A stretch of 64,000 bases of DNA from Erythroxylum novogranatense. Its lineage: Eukaryota > Streptophyta > Magnoliopsida > Malpighiales > Erythroxylaceae. Numbering within the stretch: the first letter of the stretch is position 1; the number at the start of each line of letters is the position of its first letter. Positions 23,265 to 34,004 of the stretch are shown piece after piece. Made by a program: the position numbers and the translations under genes. Under the pieces are notes generated by a model, which saw only the letters and a list, made by a program, of their open reading frames with translations, had not been told where the DNA came from and did no database searches. The stretch covers positions 55,816,063-55,880,062 of the forward strand of contig CM057233.1 of assembly GCA_029891385.1 (NCBI GenBank). Reading direction: 5' to 3'.

Positions 23265-26072
23265 TGTAACATCCCGTTGCTGCGACCAAGGGTATTTTGG
23301 TAATTATGGGTTAGACTGATAGACTGCACTGCATTCACTGATTGAATATGTTACTGGCCTCTAATTATAGAGGAATTGATTTCTTACATATGCATTTATT
23401 TATAGTACATGCATTCATGATTTTCCGGCATTTCAATTGTGACTAAGAACTGATTGGATTGTGAACCATTGGACCGATCAATCGTGTTTAATTGAGGAAT
23501 TCAGAGTTATTGGGTTCATGTGACTGATTTAGAATAGTTTATGAGTGACTGGTAATTTATAGTAGCTTATAGGAAATTTCTGAGAAATTCGAGAGATACC
23601 GGACCGGAAATTTTAGAGTGACAGATTAATTGACTGTATAGTACTGGAAGAATGGTCTAAGGGCAATGGAAAAAAATTAGAATTGTTACTGATAGAAAAT
23701 AATTATGTTGAGCCATTGAAATTTAGAGACTGGAATTTGGACTGATATGGAGACCCAGGTCTATAAATAGTTAGGGTTTGGCAATTTTGGGGAAAGGTTG
23801 CTAAGGTATACGAGCTTCCCCTCTTCCCCTCTTCGGTGTTCTTGATTTCCTCTCATTGGTGAGGATTTCTTGATTTTCTTTTATGGGTTCTCTTCATTGA
23901 TGTTAGTCTAACATGTTATAATGGTTGTTAAAGGTTGGAAGGTTTGATATTGGTAGATCGGAGGATTTGAAGGATTTCTAGGGTTTACGGTGGATTTTGA
24001 GAGTTGTGGATCGATCTGTGATTTTGGTAAGTTTTAAAGAGTATTAATGTTGTTATTAATGATTCTTACTGCATTTATGTCATTTATTGGGTAAGATTGT
24101 GTAGTTAGAGTGTTAATGGAGGTTATTAATGGCTTTAATTGCGGAAGGTCGATCGGAGAAGACGACCTGTGACTCGCACGTCGCGGCATGCCTGAAGCCT
24201 CGCCGCGGCGAAAGGATTATTATTTCATCAAGGCGAGTGCAAAAAGGTCTCACGCCATGTGATGGAGTAGGGGCGCCATGGCGGCGCCATTTGTTGACGC
24301 CTTACGAGCCTGCTTTCTTACCAAGTAGCGAGCGTGAGCGTTCGCCAGCCATGAAGCGAATTCGTCTGTGGCAAGGCGAAGGCCGCAAGATCGCGCGGCG
24401 GAACTGCTTAATTTGGTTTATTGGGCATAATTCATGGCTTAGACCTCCGATTGAAGTGATTCTCGAGTCATTGTGAACTAGGAAAGAGGTCTACTATCAG
24501 GATAATTAGAGGATTGGAATTTAATTTAAAGGGGTATTGAATTACAGAGATTAAGGTCAATTAGAGTTCATAGTGTGACCTAAATGTCAATTGAGACAAT
24601 TGGAGTTTTAATTGGGATTTTCAATAGAGGTTTCGACCCAATGAATAGGGAATTACTATAGGGATTACGAAGTGAGAAAACTGACTGAATTTAGGAGTGA
24701 ATCAAATCAGGATCAATCCAGTTGGATGAAGAGTTAGAAATTGGATATAGGATGTCAGAATTTGGGTTTTAGAGCCGAAAATCGTGAATATACATTGTAC
24801 ATCATTTCACTGAGACATACGCATTACTGAACTGTTTAACTGAGCATCTAGTAATGGGACTGTATTTTACTGTTATAGAGGCACCGTTGGATCGTCGTTC
24901 GTGGACATTCTTTGGGACTTCGAGCAAGAGCTTCGGAGTTACAGGTGAGTAACCTAGTTGGTTTCTCAAATTCTTGATTGTTTATATGTTCTGTATGATT
25001 ACTGGCGTGATTAGGATTCAATTGCATGCTACTACTGAATTGGACTGGACTATTTCCTGATTTTCGAAATTGAATGGATTGAATTGCATGCTTTATCGCA
25101 TGAACTACATCATTTGTATGACACATCGAATCGATATATTTGGGCTTCTGACCATATCTTGTAAATTATTGAATCATTGAATCTTGAATTATTGAACATC
25201 GCATCGCATGCATAAATGCATGATCAGATAATGGACGTGTCCCAAGTTGCTATTATCACCGAAAGAGCCTCGAGCTCGAACATCGCATCTTGTCGGGCTT
25301 AGCCCGAGGGAGAAATCTCGACGACGTCCCCATCTGTTCTTCGATGAGCACTTGGGCACAACATCAATAACCGGAAAGAGTCTCATATGCATTATATACA
25401 TGACTGACTGAACTGCCAAAACTGTGTGATGCCATGATTTACTATAAATTGTGATGTGTTCTCAGAAACGTTTCTCTACGCCATCAGATTATTGTGATCG
25501 ATATCGTGTCTTGTTGTAAATCGATATAGACTCATCGTAAACTATATATATAATACTGTTAATTGATGTTATCTTGTGTCGTGTTATGCATAATTTGCGT
25601 AATGCATGATTTGAGTGAACCATCGATGATGGTTTCTCACTGAGTTCGCAAACTCACCCAAAATTTGCAATATATTTTTTCAGAACTGATAGACTAGACT
25701 CCTAGCTCCGAAGATATTCATTCCTGCCGTGCGAGCTGCTGGCGAGGGACGTGATGGCACATAGGTCGGTCAGCTGGGTTAGCTTTTGAGGATGACTTAG
25801 GATAGATGTTTGTATCTGTTTCCTTTTTGGTTTTGTTAGGAGACTGATAGACTTGTCTATTCTGACATTGGATGACTGTACCAGATGATTATTATTTTGG
25901 ATTCAAATATACTGGTTTCTGATATTGAGTTATTTTATGGTTTTAATTTATTGCGATGCCATGTGGATACTAGTGGAAAAAAATGTTCTGGTAGTGCACC
26001 TTCATCGTGGGATATGTATCGGAGCGACCTCCTGGTTTCCCGATGTGTACCCTACGGTGAGGGGGCGCTACA
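23265..26072 (+). repeat. Element B 3' LTR
   Basis: 2808 bp, from TGTAACATCCCG to GGGGGCGCTACA, followed by TSD gtaag. It lacks the hAT insertion. TATAAATAG is at 23763 and the double hairpin at 25616-25670. Compared with the 5' LTR it is near-identical over long runs but differs in clustered places. Confidence 0.92.
23763..23771 (+). promoter_or_regulatory. Putative TATA box, element B 3' LTR
   Basis: TATAAATAG in the same context as 4831. Confidence 0.6.
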
Positions 26073-26077
26073 GTAAG

Positions 26078-26984
26078 ATTGCATGGGATTCTGGATTCGA
26101 TTTTGTTTGATAGGGACCCTTGATTTACTTCGAGGTTTTGGGGCAATTTGCAGGAAACTTTGGGGACGAAGTTGAATTTTAGTACGGCTTTTCATCCTCA
26201 GACGGATGGTCAATCTGAGAGGACCATTTGAACTCTTGAGGGGATGCTTCGGGCTTGTGTGATGGATTTTTTAGGAGCTTGGGACGAGCATTTGTCGTTG
26301 GTCGAATTTATTTATAACAATTCGTACCATTCGAGCATTCAGATGGCTCCATATGAGGCTTTGTATGGGCAGAGGTGTAGGACTCTAATCTGTTGGGATG
26401 AAGAAGGAGAGAGGCAATTGGAAGGACCAGAATTGATTCAGACGACTGTTGAGAAAGTCAATCTGGTTAAACAGCGACTTAAGGCAGCACAGGATAGGAT
26501 GAAGAGTTATGTTGATGCTCACCGAAAGGAGATGGAGTTTGAAGTCGGTGAGAAAGTGTTCCTTAAGCCGTCTCTTTGGAAAGGAGTGATGAGGTTCGGC
26601 AAGCAGGGTAAGTTGAGTCCGAGGTATGTGGGTCCTTATGAGATCCTTGAGAGGATTGGACCACTCGCCTACAGATTGGCGTTACCTCCGGAATTGTTTC
26701 AGATTCATAATGTCTTCCATGTGTCTATGTTGAGGAGGTATAGATCGGATCCTTCTCACATCATTCAGACTAGTGAGGTACAGTTGCGGGATGATCTGAG
26801 TTTTGAGGAGCAACCAGTGGAGATCTTGGACACAAAAGAAAAAGTCCTCAGGAACAAGACGGTTCAGTTAGTCAAAGTCCTGTGGAGGAACCATTCGGTA
26901 GAGGAGGCTACATGAGAGCCATTGGAAGCCATGCGGGAAAAGTATCCGCATCTCTTCGATGATTCAGGTAAATTTCGAGGATGA
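26078..26984 (+). pseudogene. pol: Element A pol, second part: integrase C-half and chromodomain
   Basis: The frame continues the integrase cut at 4343 once one copy of the 5-bp TSD gtaag is removed. The second catalytic Asp is in DRDP (26115) and the catalytic Glu is in QSERTI (26217-26219). Stops occur at 26121 (TGA where the family has Arg) and 26229. From 26244 the frame is open and carries the integrase C-terminal region ([28 protein letters not shown]). A chromodomain spans about 26806-26957 ([14 protein letters not shown], then EATW/EP). The Trp of that motif is TGA at 26913-26915. Several of these stops fit C-to-T or G-to-A decay of methylated cytosines, which is inference. The chromodomain is the basis for calling A a chromovirus. 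Confidence 0.93.
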
Positions 26985-27008
26985 AATTTCTTTTAAGAGG
27001 GGGAGAAA
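26969..27008 (+). other. Element A polypurine tract and preceding palindrome
   Basis: AAATTTCGAGGATGAAATTT is followed by AAGAGGGGGAGAAA (26995-27008) and then the 3' LTR. In this lineage the first word also encodes the last pol residues. Confidence 0.85.
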
Positions 27009-29200
27009 TGTTAGACCCTAAAATTTTTTTTAATGATGTCATTAAGTATGAATTAGGTTAATTAAGAGTTTATGCTTTAAATTGAGTTAATTGGGCATAT
27101 TATGGATAATTAAGGTTTAATTGTGGTTAAGTGAGGATTAAAATGGGTAAAAGTTTATGAGGGCATTTCGGGAAGATTGTAGGGTTGGTGAGGTTAAGGC
27201 TTGGCTCGGAAGAGTAAAATGGTCTTTACCCATCCCTTAAACTTAAGTGAAGGAGTTAGAAAGAATTAGAAGAAGAAATAGAAGGAAGAAAAGAAAAGAA
27301 AGAAGAAAAGAAGAGAGGAGTGTGCCGTCGGTGAAGGAAGAAGAAGAGAAGAGAGAGTTTTGTGATTTCAACGATTTCTGACAGTTTAACGTGATTTCCG
27401 GGTAAGTTCTACTTGTGTTAATCTTGTTTTGGTTAGATTAAACTTAGAAGATTGGAGAATGTAGTAGAATCGGTGGTTTTAGGGTTTTAAGGCAAATATG
27501 GGTAGATTTTGTGGGTTGATGCATTTTTGGCTGATTTTGAGTTACTGTTGGGTTAGAAATGTAGTATAAGACATGATCTAAGGTTTAGATGTGTTGCATT
27601 TGAGTTTGGGAAGAGATTGAAGTTGAAAATTGCAGAAATCTAGGTTTTGGAGTCGAGCTCCAAACCCGCACGTCGCGACGTGCGTATGAACACGCCGCGA
27701 CGTGGCGTTCGTCACGACGTAAAATAAATAAATTCGTCGCGACGAGCAGGGAAGCGTTCGTCGCGACGTACGAAGGAGGCATGCCGCGACGTGCAAGAGG
27801 AGCGTTCGTCGCAACGTGCGAGGAGGCTCGTTGCGACGTACGAAGAAATTTGGCTCGCCGCGACGAGCGTACCTTCGTCGCGGCGAACGTCCACTTTTCT
27901 GAAGGAGATTTTTGGTATTTTGGGCATATCTTGGGCTTCAGATGTCCGATTGAGGTGATTCCGCATTCGTTGTGATCTAGAGAGAAAGGACTACAGGTTG
28001 GAAGGTTCGGAATTTGCCGCTTAGGATTCAAAAATTTGAGTCGGAAGTCTACAGTATTAGGACTTTGGATTTTCACGCTTATCGATTATTTGTCTTTGAA
28101 CATTGTTTGATTTGGAACTTGGTTGCTTATAGGGAACCAAGCTAACCCGACCCAATCGCAAGAGGAAGGACACCAGTGAGTCGACTACTCGAGCGATAAT
28201 AGGTGGGTAATATGTTTATGGTTATTGTGTGTATGGGCAAATTGCCTTGTGTGTGCTTACTTGCTTGCATGATATGACCTTGTTGTATTGAATTACATGA
28301 GAAATATTGAATATGCATTTTGATTATGATTATGCATGGCTTGATAGGCTTTATGGAAATGGACAAGAATGAGAATTTCGAAAAGATTTGATAAAATGCT
28401 TTGAGCATGAAACGAATGGATTATGTGTTTTGTTTGGGTAAGAGAGTTACGGATGGAGTCACGTGCACGTTGACATAAATCATTCTCCCGGCTGCCCACT
28501 TGAGGCCACGAGATCCTTGAGAAATCAGACTCGGATAGTTTACGGATTTAACTTCGGTTTATCCGGATCAAGCCAATTGTTTGTGCATACATAATTGATT
28601 TGTTGAGCATGACACATGTTAATTGTTATATTGTGAAATCATATGACATGAATTGTGATGCGAGAATTGTATAGTGATGGATTAATGATTTGATATATGC
28701 TTGCTATATGAATATACATATATGCTTGATTGTGTGGCTCGTTGCCAATGGCTATAAACGTATATGCCACTGAGCTTCGTAACTCACCCCATTACTCTCC
28801 CCTCCTCAGGTGCAAATCGAGACAATAGTTGACCTTGCGAGGCATCGAAAACTTCCAGATAATTAGGAGCCTTGCATTAAGTTAGTATTTTGGTTAGCTC
28901 GCCAAGCATTTCAACATGGAGCATACTCATGTATTTTGGATTTACATTTTATTTTATATTATGAATGGTTGAGACTATTGTTGAATTTCCCACAGGCTGT
29001 AATGACATGAAGCCCCTTAATGTTTGGGGTGTTTAATTGTGCTTTGATGTGTGCTAAATGGTAGGTATAAGGATATGTGTGAATCAAATTGTGTATATGT
29101 ATGGATGTTGGGATCGGGTCCGAATGTATTTGAGCGCCCGTGGCCGGCGCGGCCCGAGAGGTCGCCTCGGGAATTGGGGATCTGGGGTCCGGGCCCAACA
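27009..29200 (+). repeat. Element A 3' LTR
   Basis: 2192 bp from TGTTAGACCC to GGGCCCAACA. It contains a purine-rich tract (27240-27355), an array of CGCGACG words (27665-27900), the CCGATTGA motif (27946) and a GAGCT-type hairpin followed by AACTCACCCC near 28770-28790. No clear TATA box was found. Confidence 0.92.
27665..27900 (+). repeat. Array of CGTCGCGACG-type palindromes in element A 3' LTR
   Basis: About ten copies of the self-complementary word CGTCGCGACG or one-base variants (CACGACG, CGCAACG, TGCGACG, CGCGGCG) lie 15-30 nt apart. Several variants look like CpG decay. Comparable CpG arrays are in the LTRs of B, C, H and I. Open frames here on both strands are composition artefacts. 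Confidence 0.78.
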
Positions 29201-29827
29201 CAACTAGGTGAATCTCAGCTCATACTCGCTAACAGTCATCTCCCTCTGAGTCAAATTGAGAAACTCCCTGGCCTTGTCCTGCATGTAGACCCGAGAAAGA
29301 TACTTCTTTCTGAATAATTCTCTAAAATCCCTACATGAAAGCACTGGTGGTACAGCCTGACTCTGTGGGACTGATTCCCACAAGTGGAGAGCATCACCCT
29401 ACAATAAATTGACAACATACTCCAGCTTCTCCTCATCAGAACATTTCATCTGAACCAAGACTCTCTCTGTCCTTTTCAACCAAGATTCTGCTTCTTCAGG
29501 ATTGGTGGTACCATAAAAGTCCACCACTCTGAACTTCCGCAGTTTATCAAACTGTCCGCCCCTAACATCAGAAACTGGCATGGAAGCCCGATACCCTTGA
29601 CCCATGGCAAAAGTGAAAGCCTGGGAAAAGTCCTGAAAGACTTGTGGGTCCATCGCAGGCAAGGTAGGAAGAGGAGGAGGTGGAGGCTCCTCAGGTTGCA
29701 CACTAGGTGCCTCAGGGCCAGGAGCAGGATGTGTCCTTGCAGCTTGTGTGACATGAGACCCATCTGTGCTCCTCTGGCGAGAGCTTGAGCGAGATCGAGT
29801 CCCTCAGGTTCTACCCCGACGTGGCAT
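29201..29827 (-). pseudogene. gag: Element D gag, N-terminal part, cut by element A
   Basis: Read leftward from an ATG at 29827 (MPRRGRT), an early TGA is followed by a proline-rich stretch and the longest open part, 29399-29701. That part contains FDKLRKFRVVDFYGTTNP and AESWLKRTERVL. A TAG follows at about 29400, then YLSRVYMQDKAREFLNLTQ and VSEYELRFT, where the reading ends at the A boundary. The related F gag keeps its zinc-knuckle part further on, so D was cut by the insertion of A. The remaining D internal region lies beyond the left edge of the window. Confidence 0.87.
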
Positions 29828-30061
29828 ATTACTCTGAAGGAATAAAACCAGTGAAAAACTTTAGTTCATGCAAAAACAATTTTTCAAAGTATCTTAAACG
29901 CTTTAATTCATGCAAAATCAACATTTAAAATCATTTAAAACAATTCAAAATAATACAATTTATGCACACAATACACATAAGTCACTTTCAAAAGGTCCAC
30001 AAAAAAAACCTTAAATTTCTCTTTCTACCCGAACCTAAACCGAAAGCTCTGATACCATAAG
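29828..30061 (-). other. Element D leader between LTR and gag
   Basis: AT-rich untranslated leader of element D containing the PBS. No shared LARD leader motif is seen here, unlike C, E and G. Confidence 0.65.
30046..30057 (-). other. Element D primer-binding site
   Basis: GCTCTGATACCA on the plus strand is an exact reverse-complement initiator Met-tRNA PBS, four bases from the LTR at 30062. Confidence 0.9.
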
Positions 30062-30639
30062 TGTTGAAACCCCTCCCCGGTGAGTCGCGTGTCCGACGTC
30101 CTACGTGACATCTGGACGCGCATCTCACTAGGGAGGAATTCCTCACCACGAAAGAAACCTCAAATTGAACTTAATTTTAATGTCATCCAAACAAATCTTG
30201 GTAATTTTACCCTAATTTTCCTCCAATAAAATTTGATATGCTTAGGGCCCACAATTAAATCTGATTCCTAAGCTAAAATGAAATTCCATATATCTAGGTT
30301 ACATAGAATCAGAAATTGCCTCAATCGGATCTCTATAGATCACAAAATCGCCCAAAAACGGATTTATATCCAAATCCGTCACATAATTGACTCGCTTTAA
30401 TCATATCCGTAATTTCCGACTAAAACCCGAAACTCTCATTTTACCCAAAAAAAGTATAATTTTTCTTTTTAGAAATCTAACGCTTCAAAAATCATGAAAA
30501 TCGGAGGTCAAACGGAGGAGAAACGAATAAATTAGGAAATGGTGTTTAATTTTTTTCCAAATTGAAAATTCAACTTTTAAAACTAATGAAAACTTCTCTA
30601 ACTTTAAACTTTAATAACTTTTCACCTCAAAATCAAAAT

Positions 30640-31680
30640 TTCATAAATTTAGTGTCAATAAAAAGATAAAAGGAAGCTCTACAACTTCCTAGAAGGATTT
30701 AAAAACTAATTTAGCCATTAAGAGGGTCACAAATTGCTTTAAAGTTGCTGCCACTAAAATTAAATTTCCCTACACAATGTCAAGAATTTGAACCTTTATA
30801 TCTTTTAACACATAGGTCGAAAAATGACACATTTTACCTCATTGGAAAGATAAAGAGATATTTTACAACTTTCATGAAGAGTGAAAAAGTCAGTTTAATC
30901 ATTTAAAGAGGTAAAAACACCCTCAAAGTTTCTGCCTATAAAAATACCAATGGAACAGTAAATTGACCAAATGAATAGTACCTGTAATCTTTCTAACCTG
31001 ATAACTTTTTATTCTTAACTTCAATAATTGCAAATGATACCTCGTTGGAAAGGGGAAAAGATAATCTACATCTTCTATGAAGGATGAAAAAACCAAAACA
31101 AGCTCTAAAGGGGTGAAAAACCTCCCAAAGGTTCTGCCCAAAATTGCCAAATGAACAGTAACTGAACTAGGTCTAATCCCTGTAACTTTTTACTCCTAAC
31201 TCGAAATAAGGCATAGAATACCTTAATAGAAAGAAGAAAGGATTATCTACAAGTTTCATGAAGGTAGAAAAAGTTAATTCAACCATTTAGAGAGGTAAAA
31301 ACACTCTCAAAGTTACTACCTGCAAAAATTCAATAAAACAGTAACTCAATTCAAATGAATAGTAACTATCATCTTATCAATGTCATAACTTCTTCATCCT
31401 AAGTCTAAATTTGACCAATTATACCTCATTGGAAAGATGAGAAGACAATCTACATTTTCTTTACAGAAAGCAAAAATCAAATCTGTCTCTAAGAGGGTCA
31501 TAAAACCCTCCAAAGATTCTGCAAAATTTAGTGGATAACAACAGTAGCTGAAACCTTTCAGCTCTCATAACTTTTTCATTTTAAGTCCAATTGTGATGAA
31601 TTACATATCATTAGAAAGCTCTTAATATGCACTACAATCTTCAAGAAGGCATCTTACTAAAAATCTCGCTCTAAACTACT
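30640..31680 (-). repeat. Periodic module array in element D LTR
   Basis: A degenerate unit (CTCATTGGAAAG, then TCTACAACTTTCATGAAGA and an AAGAGGGTCA-type tail) recurs about six times. GGAAAG or its AGAAAG variant starts at 30844, 31047, 31228, 31431 and 31613, giving spacings of 203, 181, 203 and 182 nt. A weaker unit lies near 30660. Similar units are in the LTRs of C, E, F, G and H in the same element-relative orientation. Confidence 0.75.
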
Positions 31681-32040
31681 CTAAAACCCAAAACAAGTGG
31701 CTGTCCAATTTGGGAAAAATTGGACAGCACTTCCCCTAAAAATGCTCTAGCCAAAACTTCAAGTTGCTCTTCTAAACTCCATTACCTGCATAAGGCAAAC
31801 TCAATATCCAAACTTCCACAACACATCTCAAACCAAATATCCCAATTCCAATGGCAGTAACACACTCTTAGGCATCTATCTATTTCAAAACCTAGAGAAA
31901 ATACAAGCTCATCCTTACTTTTATCAAATTCAACCATACATCCATACATTCTTAGAAAACATATACAAGATACATTTGAAATTTAAAACTCTTACATTTA
32001 CATGGAAACAAGTAACTACAAAGTTTTAGATAGCCTTTTA

Positions 32041-32222
32041 GAACTAATGTTGTTGGCTCAGTGGTAAAAGGCGTGCTTGTAAAAGCAACAAAACCTTGAG
32101 GTTGGGTGTTCGATTCCCACCAAAGAGGACAATACTGATTTGGGTTGGCTGCAGTGCAGTATAACTTCATGAACACACGCTGGGTGGGAAATGCTAGCCA
32201 GTGTGGGGTCCAACATTAAAAG
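32041..32222 (+). mobile_element. SINE-like unit, left copy of an inverted pair
   Basis: A tRNA-like head is visible: TGGCTCAGTGGTA (32054) resembles the pol III A box, and GGTGTTCGATTCCC (32105) resembles the B box. The copy runs to AACATTAAAAG at 32222. A close inverted copy follows. No poly-A tail is visible. The unit could instead be part of a foldback element. Confidence 0.6.
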
Positions 32223-32267
32223 ACACTTTTAATGTTGGACCCCACACTGGCTAGCATTTCCCACCCA
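32181..32267. repeat. Perfect inverted repeat, 42-nt arms, 3-nt loop
   Basis: Left arm 32181-32222 and right arm 32226-32267 are exact reverse complements, with ACA between them. The arm begins TGGGTGGGAAATGCTAGCC and ends CCAACATTAAAAG. It sits at the junction of the two SINE-like units. Confidence 0.93.
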
Positions 32268-32400
32268 AATGCAGTGTTTGCGGGTTATACCGCAAGCATC
32301 CAACACAAATCAATATTGTCCTCTTTGGTGGGAATCGAACACCCAACCTCAAGGTTTTGTTGTTTCTAAGAACACGCCTCTCACCATTGAGCAATCCCGA
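32226..32400 (-). mobile_element. SINE-like unit, right copy of an inverted pair
   Basis: In reverse complement it has the same B box (32330-32343) and A box (ACCATTGAGCA on the plus strand, 32383). The two copies are joined tail to tail through a 3-nt loop. Their outer parts differ by substitutions and a short stretch near 32268-32310, so the pair is not a single recent duplication end to end. Confidence 0.58.
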
Positions 32401-33481
32401 TGCGGTGACTCGGTTTCTCGCTCGACACCTGTGGAGGGGAAATGGGGGGTGAGCTCGACGGCTCAGTGGGTAATAACTTAATAAACGAGCATATAAGCAA
32501 AAATCATTATTTATTCTTTCATTTCCAAAACAACATCACATTAAGGAAAACATTGACAATTTTCAATTCCTTGCGTAGAATTTATCACATCAAACAATTT
32601 ACAAATATAACATATCACAAAACAATCTAACTTTTCACAAAATCACAAATAAGATGGTTCGGGTGGATCCGAAATAGAACATACTGCACATTTCTGCGAA
32701 GCGATCATGTGTAGCCGTGACGGATAGGAGTCCTTGAGAGGAACTCCACGGCCACTAGCGGGCAGGCGGGAGAAGCTTATGGGTAGACAGGTGCACCTGA
32801 CTCAAACTGGACCACCACAAACCCAAAGAAAACATGCATATCACCTAATTCACACAATTTACATACATTAACCACAAATAGCTTTTACTAAATTCACTTT
32901 CACTTGATTTTCACAATTTGCCAAAAATCACATATCCAAACCTATTCACTTAACAAATCATTTAACAAACACTTTCAACATAAACTTACATATAAAAGAT
33001 ACTTTGTACAAATTATAATCAACACAAAGGGTAATTCATTTAAAATTCTTAAATCATTGGAAAGCATAATTAACTTTTATTATAAAACTTTTATTTAGCC
33101 TACAACTCAATTATTAGGCAATCACCCACCTTAATTCCTTTAGCTTTAGGATTGATCAAATGGCCTTGCTTCTTCCTCCACTAGCCTCACTTCACCTTCA
33201 TTAAACATAATTATCCCATAAGAACATAGGATAGCAAAATTTAACTTTCTAAGGAATGGGAAAACATGAATTAACAACTACCTAACCTTACCTATACCTT
33301 AACTAAGCTATTAGCATCAAAACTCATCTAAAAATCCATAAATTTCACATTTTCTTACCTTAGAGATTGAAACCCACGAAAATTGGCTTTGCTCCTAAGG
33401 AAAGCTTAAACTCTTCCCTTCCACTTTCTTTTTGAATAAAACTCTTAAACTCTCCTTTCTAAAGTCTAAAAACCTAAGCTC

Positions 33482-33528
33482 CTTCTCTTCTTCTTCTTCT
33501 TCTTCTTCTTCTTCTTCTTCTTCTTCCT
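33482..33528 (+). repeat. CTT trinucleotide microsatellite
   Basis: About 13-15 uninterrupted CTT units in the pyrimidine-rich part of the D LTR. Confidence 0.9.
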
Positions 33529-34004
33529 AGCTTGGCCGAAAGTCTCCCCTTTCTTTCTCTTTTCTTTGATGTTTCGTATGTCTCTTTAGAAGACTTAGGG
33601 TAAATCTTGTGTTTTAACTAAAACCTATGACCAAAACGATGTAGTTTCACCAAAATCTCTTCTTTTCCTTATTATTTTCATCCCCTTCTCACATTCATAC
33701 GACCCCATCAATTTGCTTTCCTTTTTCTCTCCTTTTAATTCTTTCCTTTTTCATTTAATGTCATGTAAAATGGGCTAAAAGCCCATCTCCTAAGCCTTAA
33801 GCCTTAAACATATGCAAATTCCCTACATCCTCTTATTCTTTTTAATTTCTAAGAACTTTATTAAAATTCTAATTTTAACTAAATCCTTTCAATTTATTTC
33901 TATATTCTAAGCCCTAAAGACCACAAATTAATTTCAAATAGGACATTAGGCAAACTAAACCTTAAAATAAAGAAAACTTGCTTAAAGCGAATCGGAGCCC
34001 AACA

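Larger units (their letters stand above)
4344..26072 (+). mobile_element. Element B: non-autonomous gypsy element with long LTRs and a gag-only core (TR-GAG-like)
   Basis: The element is flanked by the 5-bp duplication gtaag at 4339-4343 and 26073-26077, inside the integrase codons of A. LTRs start TGTAACATCCCG and end GGGGGCGCTACA. With the nested element C removed, the internal region is about 2.6 kb (8861-10659 plus 22462-23264). It holds a degraded gag and traces of protease, and I find no RT, RNase H or integrase motif. PBS (8866) and PPT (23252) are in place, so it looks like an element that was mobilised in trans rather than a random fragment. Confidence 0.9.
1..29200 (+). mobile_element. 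Element A: Ty3/gypsy chromovirus (Tekay/Del-like), degraded, split by nested insertion B
   Basis: The window opens inside its 5' LTR, whose last 380 bases match 28821-29200 at the end of its 3' LTR. Between them are a PBS (385), gag, protease, RT, RNase H, integrase and a chromodomain in the standard gypsy order. The internal region is interrupted at 4343/26078 by element B. Several in-frame stops and frameshifts make it non-autonomous today. A is itself inserted into the gag of element D: antisense gag sequence begins at the base after its 3' LTR (29201). Its own TSD cannot be checked because the left end lies outside the window. Assignment to Tekay/Del rests on the C-terminal chromodomain and the pol motif set; it is family knowledge, not a computed phylogeny. 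Confidence 0.9.
30062..34004 (-). mobile_element. Element D 5' LTR with internal insertions
   Basis: It begins TGTTGAAACC directly after the PBS and appears to end at GGAGCCCAACA (34004), the type of terminus seen in A and H. It holds a periodic module array (30640-31680), an inverted SINE-like pair (32041-32400), a GAGCT hairpin with CTCACCCCCC near 32440-32460, and a CTT microsatellite. The right end is inferred from the terminal motif only; the other D LTR and TSD are outside the window. Confidence 0.72.

Noticed and set aside
27578..28076. 163-codon minus-strand frame and neighbours
   Set aside because: They cross the CGCGACG array of the A LTR, with low-complexity Arg/Ala/Ser products; the LTR explains the sequence.
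29051..29317. 88-codon plus-strand frame across the A 3' LTR end
   Set aside because: It spans the LTR-to-D junction by chance and continues antisense to D gag.
32041..32130. Possible tRNA gene (A-box and B-box like words)
   Set aside because: The arms do not give a convincing cloverleaf and an inverted copy follows; a SINE-like head fits better.
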